NCBI RefSeq assembly: GCF_002278035.1
Contig: NZ_CP022603.1
Location: forward strand, 1,859,501 to 1,923,500
Source of the DNA: Ochrobactrum quorumnocens
Lineage (GTDB): Bacteria > Pseudomonadota > Alphaproteobacteria > Rhizobiales > Rhizobiaceae
DNA: 64,000 bases
Direction of reading: 5' to 3'
Part shown: one piece after another, positions 8,052 through 17,541 of the stretch
How positions within the stretch are numbered: position 1 is the first letter of the stretch
Layout: each line of letters begins with the position of its first letter
Position numbers and translations under genes: made by a program
Notes under the pieces: model-generated
Told to the model about the DNA's origin: nothing
The model's database searches: none
Seen by the model: only the letters and a program-made list of their open reading frames with translations

Positions 8052-8960
8052 TTGAACGTTTCTGAAAAGACGAACTTGCGCCAGCGCCTGGACGAACCTG
8101 GAGCGATTTACATGCCGGGTTGCTATGACGCGCTGTCAGCGAAGCTGATAGAAAGTGCCGGCTTTGAGGCCGCCGCTATCAGCGGGTTCGCGCTCGAAGG
8201 CGCTCACTTAGGTGGGCCTGATATCGGGTTAATGACGCTGACGGAACTTGTGGAGCAGTCGGCTCGCATTACCGACGCGGTCAATATTCCTGTCATCGCC
8301 GATGTTGATACCGGATTTGGCGGTGTGCAGAACATTCACCGCACCGTTCGCCTGGCCGAGCGCGCAGGCCTATCGGGCATTCACCTTGAAGACCAGACAT
8401 TGCCAAAGAAATGCCCGTTGCTTCCAGGTCGGAAAGTAGTTGCACTCCAGGAAGCCAAGGATCGCTATGCCGTGGCCCTGGAGGCCAGGAGTAATACCAA
8501 CTTCATTATCATTGCGAGGACCGATGCAGACATCATCGGTTACGACGAACAGATCATGAGGGCCAACGAGTACCTGGCTACGGGCGTAGACTGTGTCCTG
8601 CCGATGATGATCGAGCTCAACGGCGCATCCTTCCACGATCTGCCGCCAGATAAGCAGATGAGGCATATTGAGAGGGTCGTCACCGATATCGATGGCCACG
8701 TAATGTATGTGGGGCCTCCCCCAGGTGGCTATACCGCCTTCGATCTGGGCGCGATCGGAGTAAAGCTAATCTCTCTCTCAGCTGGCACAATCAATGCTGC
8801 GGCGACGGCAATGATGATCGCTCTTGGAGAATTGAAGTCCACCGGAAGGGTATCGTTATTTCAGGAGAAACCAGAACGCCTGGAAGCCGGCTCCGGGCTG
8901 CTGCAGTTCCTAGGGGTGGACTTCTATCTGGATCTCGAAAGGCGCTTCGTGCGCGATTAA
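8052..8960 (+). CDS. Isocitrate lyase/PEP mutase-superfamily lyase
   Basis: A 302-residue protein of the PEP mutase/(methyl)isocitrate lyase superfamily. It shows the metal site ADVDTGFGG (83-91), the HLEDQ strand (111-115) and the flexible catalytic loop LPKKCPLLPG (118-126), where true isocitrate lyases have KKCGH. Loss of the Gly-His after Cys121 argues against plain methylisocitrate lyase; 2-oxo acid cleavage, oxaloacetate decarboxylation or cleavage of a tertiary hydroxy acid are alternatives. TTG 8052 is supported by AGGAG just upstream. It lies between an SDR and an aldehyde dehydrogenase in a co-directional set. Confidence 0.8.
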   Translation: MNVSEKTNLRQRLDEPGAIYMPGCYDALSAKLIESAGFEAAAISGFALEGAHLGGPDIGLMTLTELVEQSARITDAVNIPVIADVDTGFGGVQNIHRTVRLAERAGLSGIHLEDQTLPKKCPLLPGRKVVALQEAKDRYAVALEARSNTNFIIIARTDADIIGYDEQIMRANEYLATGVDCVLPMMIELNGASFHDLPPDKQMRHIERVVTDIDGHVMYVGPPPGGYTAFDLGAIGVKLISLSAGTINAAATAMMIALGELKSTGRVSLFQEKPERLEAGSGLLQFLGVDFYLDLERRFVRD

Positions 8961-9015
8961 CCATGTTCCCAAGAGCAGTCCTGGGAAGACGAAACAGTCA
9001 AAGGAGCGGGATTTC

Positions 9016-10539
9016 ATGTCTCAAACATCAATTGGCGGCCAGCCGCACGGCATCCGGCAACCCGGTGCGTTTTACATAGGTGGTGAATGGGTGGCACCGG
9101 AGTCTGGTGATCGTCTCGATGTCGTTACCCCTTCAACGGAAGAGGTTTTCGGCCGGTTCGCAGCGGCAAATATACAGGATATCAACAAGGCGGTTGGAGC
9201 CGCACGCATTGCATTTGACGAGGGGCCGTGGCCTCGTTTGACACATGCCGAACGGGCAGAATATCTCAGGGCATTGTCGAAAGAATTGTCTTCACGCATT
9301 CCGGACCTGAGCAATATCTGGACATCCGAGGTGGGTGTGACATGCAGAATTGCGAACGCTTCCGTGCCACGCTCTGCAGCTGTCTTCGACTATTACGCCG
9401 GGTTCGCCGAACGCTTCCCCTTTGTCGAAAGGCATCAGCCGCGCAGTGGGGGCAACCATGGCTATCTTGTCCATGAGCCAGTGGGCGTCGTCGGCGCGAT
9501 CGTCGCCTGGAACGGCTCGCTGGGGCTAACTGTCTGGAAATGCGCGCCAGCCCTTTTGGCAGGTTGTACGGTAGTGGTTAAGGCGTCGCCCGAATCCCCC
9601 GGTCCGGCCTGGGTTATAGCTGAGGCCGCTGCTGCGGTCGGCATTCCGTCTGGTGTGTTCAACGTTGTGCTCGCAGACCGCGAAGTTTCGGAGCATCTCG
9701 TTCGCCATCCTGATGTCGATAAGATTACATTTACGGGCTCGAGTGCCGTCGGCAAACGCATCGCTTCCATTTGTGGCGAACGTGTCGCGCGCTGCACGCT
9801 CGAACTCGGCGGGAAATCGGCTGCCCTCATTCTCGATGATTACGATGTGGAGAAGGCTGCCCTATCGATTTCCCAATCAGCACGTGTGTTGTCGGGACAG
9901 ATTTGTTCGTCACTCACGCGGCTCATAGTGCCACGGACGCGTCAGGACCAGCTCATTGAAGCCCTTTCGGCAGCATTTCTGTCTACAAAGGTTGGCGATC
10001 CGTTCGACAGAGAAACAGATATGGGGCCACTCGCCTCTTCGCGCCAACGAGACCGGGTTGAGAGTTACATCGCCAAGGGCCGGGACGAAGGGGCAAGACT
10101 CGTTGTGGGCGGAAAGCGCCCGGACCGGCTGAATAGGGGTTTCTACGTGGAGCCGACTGTATTTTCCGATGTCGACAACGCGATGACGATTGCCAGAGAC
10201 GAGATTTTTGGCCCCGTGCTCAGTGTGATACCGGTCGATGATGACGAGCAGGCAATAGCCGTTGCCAACGATAGTCCTTACGGCCTCAATGCGTCCGTAT
10301 TCACCGATGACGCAGACCGCGCATGGGAAATTGCGCGGAGACTGCGATCAGGCACTGTAGGACATAACTCGTTCCGCACAGATTTTTACATCGCAGCGGG
10401 TGGCTTCAAACAGTCAGGTCTGGGCCGTGAAGGCGGCAGCGAGGGGCTCAGGGGCTTTCTGGAACCCAAAACTATTATCCTCGACGCGGAACCGACGAAG
10501 GGAAGAGAACAGTCAAATAGCACGGGTGCTTTGGGGTAA
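9016..10539 (+). CDS. NAD(P)-dependent aldehyde dehydrogenase
   Basis: A 507-residue ALDH-superfamily enzyme. The oxyanion Asn166 (VAWNGS), the general base Glu263 (LELGGK) and the catalytic Cys297 (SGQICSS) are all visible. It also has the FTGSSAVGK nucleotide loop and the DEIFGPVLSV region. ATG 9016 has AAAGGAG upstream. It should oxidise an aldehyde intermediate to the acid that the downstream CoA ligase could activate. A 55-bp spacer separates it from the lyase gene, so the SDR-lyase-ALDH set is likely one operon. Confidence 0.92.
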   Translation: MSQTSIGGQPHGIRQPGAFYIGGEWVAPESGDRLDVVTPSTEEVFGRFAAANIQDINKAVGAARIAFDEGPWPRLTHAERAEYLRALSKELSSRIPDLSNIWTSEVGVTCRIANASVPRSAAVFDYYAGFAERFPFVERHQPRSGGNHGYLVHEPVGVVGAIVAWNGSLGLTVWKCAPALLAGCTVVVKASPESPGPAWVIAEAAAAVGIPSGVFNVVLADREVSEHLVRHPDVDKITFTGSSAVGKRIASICGERVARCTLELGGKSAALILDDYDVEKAALSISQSARVLSGQICSSLTRLIVPRTRQDQLIEALSAAFLSTKVGDPFDRETDMGPLASSRQRDRVESYIAKGRDEGARLVVGGKRPDRLNRGFYVEPTVFSDVDNAMTIARDEIFGPVLSVIPVDDDEQAIAVANDSPYGLNASVFTDDADRAWEIARRLRSGTVGHNSFRTDFYIAAGGFKQSGLGREGGSEGLRGFLEPKTIILDAEPTKGREQSNSTGALG

Positions 10540-10959
10540 AGGTGCGCGATCGCTCTTCTGTGGGGCGTCCTACAGGTCGCGGAAACGGTGCTTCCGGGTG
10601 GATGAGGATACAGTTTTGCTGAACAAGGCACGGAGTGCCAGTCTCTGCGGCGACGGAGAGGCTCGGCGTTGTGTTGCCTGAAAAAAAGGGGATGAGCGGC
10701 ACTCAAGCCGGCGAGACGGCAAGCCGTGGAGCCTTGAGAAGAACTGAATTATCGGATGCGATGTTTGGCTCAGTTCAGCGACGCTGAACAATTTGCTTTG
10801 CCTAACCGAAGGGCCGTTCGCGAGTTGACCCAAAGTTCATTGGTGACATCAGAAAGACACTGGAAACAGTGGTGGGGAAAGCAATAAGCCGATGGCTTGG
10901 ATGATAAGATCCGATGTCTCTTGGCTTCAACATAAATCAAAATCTTGGGAGAGGTTGAA
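10540..10959. other. 420-bp intergenic region before the outer-membrane protein gene
   Basis: No convincing gene was found. It contains the palindrome at 10773-10789, a second dyad CACTG-N4-CAGTG at 10858-10871 and GGCAC-N3-GTGCC near 10629-10641. Its length suggests the outer-membrane protein has its own promoter. No good -24/-12 site was found here. Confidence 0.5.
10773..10789. promoter_or_regulatory. 17-bp perfect palindrome upstream of outer-membrane protein gene
   Basis: GTTCAGCG-A-CGCTGAAC has 8-bp perfect arms around a single base, and lies 170 bp upstream of the ATG. It looks like an operator or activator site. The protein that binds is unknown. Confidence 0.45.
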
Positions 10960-11838
10960 ATGAAGCTTTTGAGATACACGTTTGCGGGGACGTTGCTCGC
11001 GTTTTTTGGGTTGGCAGCAGATAAGTCTCACGCGATTGACATCCAGCCATATGACGTGCTGACGGCACCACCTGGAACTGCCATTTGGACCCAGTATTTC
11101 AGTTTTGGCAAGTCAAACAGCGCATATCTCAATGGCGCTGACGTTGGTGGATCGCTTCAGTCTTTTGCGATTGCTCAGCGCCTGACCTATTATTTCGATA
11201 TCCCAGGTCAGAAGGCATTGATCACTGGCATTATCCCTTATGTCGACTTACGAGACGGAAGCCTTGCGGGCGTTCCACTCAATGAGACGGATGGTATTGG
11301 GGATACGACGCTTGCCTTCACTTACGGGTTATACAATGATTTCGCGACGAAGCGTAACTTGGACTTTATCGCCTATCTGGGTGTCCCTACGGGTAAATAC
11401 AATGGCTTTGACCCACTCAACCCGGGAGCCAATCGAACGTCGTACGCACTGCAAATGAGCGGTTCTTATGGGTTGGGAGATAACTGGCTCCTGGAAGGCG
11501 CGATCGACGTCTCCTTCTATCGAGACAACAAGAATGCCGATGGCAATGGAAGCGTTCTGGCGCAGGATCCGACATACGCCGCCCAAGCCTGGCTCAGCTA
11601 TGCCGTAACTTCCACATTGTCATTCTCGGGTGGCTGGGGCACCTCGTGGGGCGGTGAGCAGAAGCTGAACGGCATTGCCAGCGGTTTCAACTCTGAGCGG
11701 CAGCAAATTCGTGGCGCTGTCTCCTATTGGGTCACTCCAACTTGGCAGCTTCTGGGGCAGGTCAACCATGATTTCGATGTGAAGGGTGGGTTCCAGTCTG
11801 ATACTTCATATCTCTTGAGAGTGAGCAAGCTTTTCTGA
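10960..11838 (+). CDS. Outer-membrane protein of the MetA-pathway (phenol degradation) family
   Basis: About 292 residues. ATG 10960 with GGGAGAGG upstream is chosen over an in-frame TTG at 10945. The N-terminus is a signal peptide (MKLLRYTFAGTLLAFFGLAA...SHA), and the rest consists of alternating beta-strand segments rich in aromatic and glycine residues. It ends in ...LLRVSKLF, with the terminal Phe typical of outer-membrane barrels. The family (Phenol_MetA_deg) is found in operons for aromatic or hydrophobic substrates and is thought to aid uptake. It follows the aldehyde dehydrogenase by 420 bp and fits a substrate-entry role for the island. Confidence 0.82.
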   Translation: MKLLRYTFAGTLLAFFGLAADKSHAIDIQPYDVLTAPPGTAIWTQYFSFGKSNSAYLNGADVGGSLQSFAIAQRLTYYFDIPGQKALITGIIPYVDLRDGSLAGVPLNETDGIGDTTLAFTYGLYNDFATKRNLDFIAYLGVPTGKYNGFDPLNPGANRTSYALQMSGSYGLGDNWLLEGAIDVSFYRDNKNADGNGSVLAQDPTYAAQAWLSYAVTSTLSFSGGWGTSWGGEQKLNGIASGFNSERQQIRGAVSYWVTPTWQLLGQVNHDFDVKGGFQSDTSYLLRVSKLF

Positions 11839-12036
11839 CGATTGACTTCCTTAATATCTGGTGAGAGCGACCTGCATGTCATACAGCGGGGCGCTCCATT
11901 TCCACTAAGGCAAGAATGCGACATAGTCATATATTTCCTCGTTTTATACGATCCACGAGGATGGCCTGGTGGGTTCAAAGATGAAGTGCGACTTTGCGAA
12001 TGACGCCAATAGGTTATCAATTGCAAGAAAACTTCA

Positions 12037-12269
12037 ATGGAATGCACCTACTCCTGCTCCCATATAGACCTTAATGAACGTCGCAGGATCGCGCGTTGGT
12101 GCCAGGTCGGCCTGAGTGGATATCATCGCTGAGAAGCTCGGGCGGCATCGTTCGACGATTTTCCGCGAGCGCAGTCCCAATGTATTCATCGACAAGGAAT
12201 GGCCTGAACTGAGCGGCTACCACTGCGTGAGGGCGCATGACATGGCTAGCAAGCGCGCGCCAAGCAGAG
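12037..12269 (+). pseudogene. IS30-family transposase, 5' fragment
   Basis: From ATG 12037 the frame reads METCTYSC-like residues, then HIDLNERRRIARWCQVGLS, the N-terminal HTH region of IS30 transposases. A frameshift near 12113 moves the continuation (VDIIAEKLGRHRSTIFRE) to another frame. The fragment ends where an IS21-family element has inserted. The 3' fragment resumes at 14859. The gene was already decayed before or after that insertion. Confidence 0.75.
12265..12269. repeat. Target-site duplication (left copy) of IS21 element 1
   Basis: CAGAG lies directly before the left inverted repeat and is repeated at 14854-14858 directly after the right inverted repeat. Five bases is within the normal range for IS21-family elements. 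Confidence 0.7.
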
Positions 12270-12374
12270 TGCGTATTTCAGTTAAAGCGGACAGCGTTTC
12301 CGCTAATATGCGGACATTGTTTTCATTAAATTGCGGACAGTTTTTGTTTCTATGTTTTACGAGTCATTTGTTGA

Positions 12375-13151
12375 TCACTCAGTGATGATTTCTGCGTTTT
12401 GAGTTTGCGTCAAGACAGCCCCTGCTTTTTGCTTTCGCATGCTATCTCCTTCAAGGTTGATGCGATGTGCATTGTGGACAATACGATCGAGTATTGCGTC
12501 GGCTACGGTGGCATCTGCGATGACGTCGTGCCACGCTGACACGGGGATTTGAGCTGTTATGAGGGTTGATCGGCGTTGATAGCGTTCTTCTACGATTTCA
12601 AATAAATGAAGACGCTGCTGCTCAGTAAGGGCATGTGTTCCAAAATCATCGAGGATTAGGAGTTGTACTTTTGCAAGCCTGTCCATCAGACGTGGGAAGC
12701 GCCCATCAAGACGCGCAACAGCCAGGTCCTCGAACAGACGGGGTGCTCGCACATAAAGCGCTGAGTGATCATGGCGTGCAGCTTGCCGGGCAAATGCACA
12801 GGCAAGCCAGGACTTTCCTGTTCCGGTTTTACCAGTGATGATCATGTTCTCATGATTGTTAACCCACTGTCCCTGTGCCAGGGCCATTGTGTTGCGTCGG
12901 TCAAGCTTTCGAGATGCTGCAAAATCAATATCTTCGATACACGCTTGTGGAAAGCGTAGCTTTGCCGCTGCAAGTCGGTTTGTCAGGCGTTTATCGGCAC
13001 GCATGGCCACTTCTCTGTCGAACATGAGGCCAAGCCATTCATCTCGGCTCAGTTCATGACTATTGTCGTGTTCCGCCAATTCACGATAAGCGCTCGCCAT
13101 CCCGGGTAGACCAAGCGCGTGCATTTGTTCAAGGGTGGGGTTTGTAAGCAT
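12375..13151 (-). CDS. istB: IS21 helper ATPase IstB
   Basis: A 258-residue AAA+ ATPase that assists the IstA transposase in target selection. Walker A is GKTGTGKS (near 108-115) and Walker B is LLILDDFG (near 170). The N-terminal [21 protein letters not shown] helical domain is typical. It appears intact and starts 18 bp after the istA stop. Its partner istA is disrupted. Confidence 0.9.
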   Translation of the reverse strand: MLTNPTLEQMHALGLPGMASAYRELAEHDNSHELSRDEWLGLMFDREVAMRADKRLTNRLAAAKLRFPQACIEDIDFAASRKLDRRNTMALAQGQWVNNHENMIITGKTGTGKSWLACAFARQAARHDHSALYVRAPRLFEDLAVARLDGRFPRLMDRLAKVQLLILDDFGTHALTEQQRLHLFEIVEERYQRRSTLITAQIPVSAWHDVIADATVADAILDRIVHNAHRINLEGDSMRKQKAGAVLTQTQNAEIITE

Positions 13152-13169
13152 ATCTGATCTTTCTCTGTA

Positions 13170-14692
13170 TCAATGGTAATAGCCCCGACCACGAATATTG
13201 ACGTGTGGTGGAAGCGATTGACCGGTTTCCGCGACAGGCTTTGCCCTGTCGAGGCCGGATTTAAGAATGGAATTGACCGAAGAATATGAAAGCGCCTGAA
13301 TAGTCAGCGCGCGTTCGCATGCAGCTTCAAGCCGTTGCGGATCATAGCGCCGTGCTAAAGATAAAATGCCCATCACGGCTCGAAAGCCATGTTCAGGATG
13401 TGGTTTGTCATGCATGAGCCGTTCAACGAATATAGCGGTGCTTGTGCCGATTTTCTCCGCCTGTCGAACCAAGCTTGCTGCATTCAGGCCAGCGTAGCGC
13501 TGATGAGATTTGGGCATATGCTCATTGATAGTGACATGACCATTGCGTTGAGAACGACGAATATCTCAATAACGCGGTGCGTAAGACGAATAGTCACTTT
13601 TTGACCGATCAAGCTATGCGGAACCGAATAAAATGTCTTGTCGACCTCGACATGATAATCGGGATGTACTTTTGCCGTCTTCCACTCAGCATATTCAAAG
13701 GGCACTTCCGGTAAGTCTGATAGTACAGTGCGCTCAATCTCCTCAAAGAGTTGACGACGGGATTTATCGTAATGGCGCATTGGACGATTGTTGAGATCTT
13801 CCAGTAAGGCAGCAATAGTTGTATTCAAGTCCGACAGGGAGAAGAAGGTCCGGTTCCTCAGTCGTGCAAGTATCCAGCGCTCGACAATCAGTACCGCGCC
13901 TTCGACTTTGGCTTTGTCCTTCGGTTTGCGCGAACGCGTCGGCAGAATAGTGGTGTCATAGTGCTCTGCCATGGCTGCAAAAGTAGGATTGATGGTTGGT
14001 TCGAACCAAAGTGGCTTCGCGACACCGGCTTTAAGATTGTCGCAGACAATCGTTTTAGGAACGCCGCCAAAGAACGACAGAGCTCTAATCTGCCCCTCGA
14101 TCCAATCAGGTAGCTTCTGGCTAAGACTGGCATAGGCAAAGGTCAAATTGGAAGCAGGAAGTACTGCGACAAATACCTGCGCTTGACATATTTCTCCGGT
14201 CTTCGGATCAATCAATGGTAGCGTTTGCCCAGCATAATCTGTCTGCATTACAGCACCCGCCTCATGACGGTTGCGATAGGACGGGTTTATCTTGCAAGCA
14301 AAAGCGGCGTAGTTGGTACAAAACCATGTGAAGCCGTATCCATCAGGATGCGCTTGCCGGTACTCCTGCCAAAGCAATGTTAATGTTACGCCCTTGCGTT
14401 TAAGTTCACGAGCAATCGTGCTCCAATCCGGAATGCTCAAATCCTGAGGCGGTCGTCCCGCACGCTTGAACACAAGTTGTTCCAGCGCATTATCATTCTC
14501 ATAGGCAGACAATAATGGCCAACTGCAGATACCAGCTTCACGGGCACGCAGCAGATACGTACTGACGGCAGTCTTTCCGATTTCAAGCCGTTCCGAAATC
14601 TCACGAACAGATAGCCCTTGCTCATAGCTCAGGCGCAGAATTGATCGTATGTCCTTCACGTTGATACGTCTCGCTTGCTTCCTGCGCGGCAT
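13170..14692 (-). pseudogene. istA: IS21 transposase IstA, frameshifted
   Basis: Starting at ATG 14692 (GGAG upstream), the protein carries an HTH (LSVREISERLEIGKTAVS) and the DDE core: Asp in MQTDYAG, Asp in VCDNLKAG and Glu in KAKVEGAV. The frame runs into unrelated residues after HRVIEIF near 13545 and stops at 13484. The expected C-terminus (RSQRNGHVTINEHMPKSHQ...) continues in another frame to the stop at 13170. A single-base loss or two-base gain near 13545-13555 explains this. All catalytic residues lie before the shift. Confidence 0.82.
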
Positions 14693-14853
14693 GAAAACTC
14701 CATGGAAAAACCATAAGGAAATCATGCTGCGTGGCGATCGCAAAACACACTTCAAAAACTGTCCGCATATTAGCGAAATCACTGTCCGCTAATTACTGAA
14801 ACACGTGTCCGCTATTTAGTGAAGAAACTGTCCGGGAATTACTGAAACACGCA

Positions 14854-14858
14854 CAGAG
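14854..14858. repeat. Target-site duplication (right copy) of IS21 element 1
   Basis: CAGAG directly follows the right inverted repeat and copies 12265-12269. Confidence 0.7.
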
Positions 14859-15035
14859 GAAGCTTTCGCGCTTCTTGCACGTCAGGCAGTCCGTCATCGA
14901 CCGGATCTTATACGGCTGGTCGCCGCAGCAGATTGCGGGCCGGATGCGGCTGGAGCGCCATTCGACCTCCGTCAGCCACGAGACAATCTACCAGTTCGCC
15001 CATTCGGCGGACGGACATGCCGTTAAGCTCGCCAT
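14859..15035 (+). pseudogene. IS30-family transposase, 3' fragment
   Basis: The segment encodes EAFALLARQAV in one frame and then SVIDRILYGWSPQQIAGRMRLE...SHETIYQFAHSADGHAVKL in another. These are consecutive parts of the IS30 transposase mid-region, so there is a second frameshift near 14888. Homology fades after HAVKL near 15035, and the catalytic C-terminal half is missing. About 118 unassigned bases follow before the thiolase stop codon. Confidence 0.72.
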
Positions 15036-15152
15036 GCCAGACTTTCTCAACGCCGCTCTCAGTACCGTCTTCCTCAGTTATCGCCTACTTCCGTTACGAG
15101 CGGCAGTTATGGGGGATCGGCGAGCTGGAATATGAGCATAATGTAGCCTTGC

Positions 15153-16337
15153 TCAAATGAGTTCGAACGCGAGTGCAATTCCCTGTCCCCCTCCGATGCA
15201 AAGCGTGACGATGCCTTTAGAGAGGCCGTCGCGGCGCAGCGAATGCAGCAAACGGGTTGTCAGGATCGCACCCGTCGCACCGATCGGGTGGCCATGGGCA
15301 ACTGCACCACCATCAACATTGACGATGTCTTCTGGCAGCCCCATTTCTTTGATGATTGCGAGTGGCACGGCGGCGAAGGCTTCGTTGATTTCGAAACGCT
15401 CAACCTTGCCAAGCGACCATCCCGCCTTGTCGAGGGCGCGTTGCACCGCCGGCACGGGGCCTAGTCCAAAGAGGCCGGGTTCGATCGCGCCAACGCCATA
15501 ACCGGCTAGACGTGCGACAGGCTCGACGCCGGCTCTTTCGGCAAAGCTACGCTCCGCCACGACCACTGCTGCCGCACCGGCATTCAGACCCGGCGCGTTG
15601 CCCGCAGTGATGGTTCCATCCTTGCGAAAGGCAGGCTTCAGCTGGGCCAGCGTTTCCATGGTCGTGTCAGGGCGGGGCGCTTCGTCGATCGCAAAAAGTT
15701 CCGTGCCTTTCCGACCAATTATCTCCACGGGCAAGATTTCGTCCGCAAAATGTCCAGCCGCGCTGGCTATTGCGAAACGCTGCTGGGATCGCGCCGCAAA
15801 GGCGTCCTGCGCCTCGCGACCGATCTCAAGCTTGGCCACCAGATCCTCGGTATGCCAACCTGAGTGCTCGCCCGAGAAGGCATCATTGAGGCCATCGGTC
15901 AGCATGCTATCCAGAATCTGGGCAGGTCCCATGCGGTATCCCCAGCGTCCGCCATCCAGCAAATAGGGTGCTCGATCCATATTCTCCATCCCGCCAGCGA
16001 TCGCAGCCAGGCTATCACCGGCAACAATTTCCAGCGCGGCTGAAAGAATGGCTTGTGCGCCGGAGCCGCAGACACGATTGACCGTCAGCGCTGGAACGGA
16101 GACAGGCAGGCCGCCGCCGATGGATGCCTGACGTGCCGGGTTCATCCGGTTGCCGGCCTGGACGACATTGCCGAGAACGACACTGCCTATTTGCCCGGCC
16201 TCGAGACCTGACCGGCGTAGGGTCTCGCGGACAACAAGTGCTCCGAGTTCGGTGGCCGGCATGCCTTTCAGCTTGCCGTTATAAGCCCCAATAGCAGTGC
16301 GAACCGGGGCTGCGATAACAATTTCTGGGGTGGACAT
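15153..16337 (-). CDS. Acetyl-CoA acetyltransferase (thiolase)
   Basis: A 394-residue thiolase of normal length. It has the acyl-accepting Cys90 (NRVCGSGAQA), the VNVDGGAVAHGHPIGATGA histidine motif and the C-terminal CIGGGQGIA cysteine motif. It catalyses thiolytic cleavage of a 3-oxoacyl-CoA, or acetoacetyl-CoA synthesis. It follows an SDR gene on the same strand by 141 bp, in line with tctCBA. The arrangement suggests the last steps of a CoA-dependent pathway. The 3' end lies close to an IS30 remnant, so the original downstream context may have been lost. Confidence 0.92.
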   Translation of the reverse strand: MSTPEIVIAAPVRTAIGAYNGKLKGMPATELGALVVRETLRRSGLEAGQIGSVVLGNVVQAGNRMNPARQASIGGGLPVSVPALTVNRVCGSGAQAILSAALEIVAGDSLAAIAGGMENMDRAPYLLDGGRWGYRMGPAQILDSMLTDGLNDAFSGEHSGWHTEDLVAKLEIGREAQDAFAARSQQRFAIASAAGHFADEILPVEIIGRKGTELFAIDEAPRPDTTMETLAQLKPAFRKDGTITAGNAPGLNAGAAAVVVAERSFAERAGVEPVARLAGYGVGAIEPGLFGLGPVPAVQRALDKAGWSLGKVERFEINEAFAAVPLAIIKEMGLPEDIVNVDGGAVAHGHPIGATGAILTTRLLHSLRRDGLSKGIVTLCIGGGQGIALAFELI

Positions 16338-16478
16338 AGAGGAACCTTTCGATCGTGTTGATGGTCAAACAACGACCCTAACTGCCTTGCAGCAGGGATC
16401 ACGGGCGCAGCAATCAATGCTGAATCCAAATTGGCTGAGACCTTAAAAAATGGACAAGGCGTCGTCTTTGCATCCGTA

Positions 16479-17363
16479 TTACCTTGGTCGGCTAGGCCCA
16501 GAGTGCCATCCGAGCTCTCCACCTCCGAGCGCCGCTACATCCTCTCCGGTTGCATCGCACAGGCCATATTCGCGACGTATTCTCCCATATTTGCTATCGA
16601 TTACACGTGCATATTCGGGCTGTGGAAGTATCAAGAACTGACGACTGCGAAGGGCGTTCAGAACGTCGGTACCGAGGCGGTCGGGAAGAAGGGCAGCGCG
16701 ATCGCCAATCCTGCTGGAAGGCTCTCGAGACAACGTGGAAACAATACCGCTCAATCGCTTGTGGACCTCTCGATCTGCCGCCAGTGGTGTTTCGACGAAT
16801 CCGGGGCAAATGACTGATACCTCGATCAGTGTGTCAGAAAGTTCCATGTGCAATGCTTCGGACATGCCAACCACCGCGTATTTGCATGCGACATAGTCTG
16901 CCGCATTGGCGGTAGCAAACAGGCCCAAGACGGAGGCCGTATTGATGATATGGCCGGGTCTTCCGGCCCGCTTCATCGCAGGCAACCAGGTCGCTATGCC
17001 GTTGCGAATCCCATTCAAGTTGACACCAACGATCCAATTCCAGTCTTCGTCAGAGATTTGTTCGAAGGGAAGATTAGCTGGTGCCACACCCGCATTGTTG
17101 CAAAGAATATCGATTCCACCGAAGCGATCCTCCGTTTGCGCTCGAGCCGATTTCCACGATTCGATATCGGCGACGTTGAGTTCGACCCCTAACGCTTCCG
17201 TTCCGTCGCGGTTAAATTTTAAGACGACCTCCTCAAGTCGTGGACCGTTGATATCAGCCAACACCAAATTTGCGCCCGCCGATGAAAAAGCCCGCGCCAA
17301 AGCGAGCCCGATCCCCGAGGCTCCGCCCGTGATGAATGCAATCCTGTCGGTAAAGTCATCCAT
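16479..17363 (-). CDS. Short-chain dehydrogenase/reductase
   Basis: About 294 residues from ATG 17363. An in-frame start 42 bases upstream would add a basic leader not typical for the family. The cofactor motif TGGASGIG, the Asp of VLADI, NNAG, and the Ser/Tyr/Lys triad (NTASVLG and YVACK) are present. It may act as a 3-hydroxyacyl-CoA or alcohol dehydrogenase. It lies between the tctCBA transporter (179 bp upstream) and the thiolase on the same strand, so all five could be read from the sigma-54 promoter before tctC. Confidence 0.85.
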   Translation of the reverse strand: MDDFTDRIAFITGGASGIGLALARAFSSAGANLVLADINGPRLEEVVLKFNRDGTEALGVELNVADIESWKSARAQTEDRFGGIDILCNNAGVAPANLPFEQISDEDWNWIVGVNLNGIRNGIATWLPAMKRAGRPGHIINTASVLGLFATANAADYVACKYAVVGMSEALHMELSDTLIEVSVICPGFVETPLAADREVHKRLSGIVSTLSREPSSRIGDRAALLPDRLGTDVLNALRSRQFLILPQPEYARVIDSKYGRIRREYGLCDATGEDVAALGGGELGWHSGPSRPR

Positions 17364-17541
17364 AACACACCGCTGTCTGTTGCATCTCTGTCGAGACATT
17401 ATCAAATGGCAAAATTGCCTATGTCAGCTATTTTCAGCCGAACACCGGAATTAGGTACCTGTAAGTCGGAGGGATACAAAATGGTCCAACATCATAGATG
17501 CTGCTGACCTTGACACCCCGTTATGCTTTTCGGTTAAGCCA

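Larger units (their letters stand above)
12270..14853 (-). mobile_element. IS21-family insertion sequence 1 (istA frameshifted)
   Basis: The ends begin TGCGTATTTCAGTTAAAG (left) and, on the reverse strand, TGCGTGTTTCAGTAATTC (right). Behind both tips are several degenerate copies of a GCGGACA-type subterminal repeat, as in other IS21 elements. The 2,584-bp element carries istA and istB on the minus strand and is flanked by the CAGAG duplication. It interrupts an IS30 transposase gene. Because istA carries a frameshift, the copy is probably not autonomous. Confidence 0.85.

Noticed and set aside
10858..10885. TGGTGGGGAAAGC as a sigma-54 promoter for the outer-membrane gene
   Set aside because: Spacing between GG and GC is two bases short and the TTGC core is absent.
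17364..17541. GGCAA-AA-TTGCC upstream of the SDR as a sigma-54 site
   Set aside because: The GG and GC elements are three bases too close for a -24/-12 promoter; it is only a short dyad.
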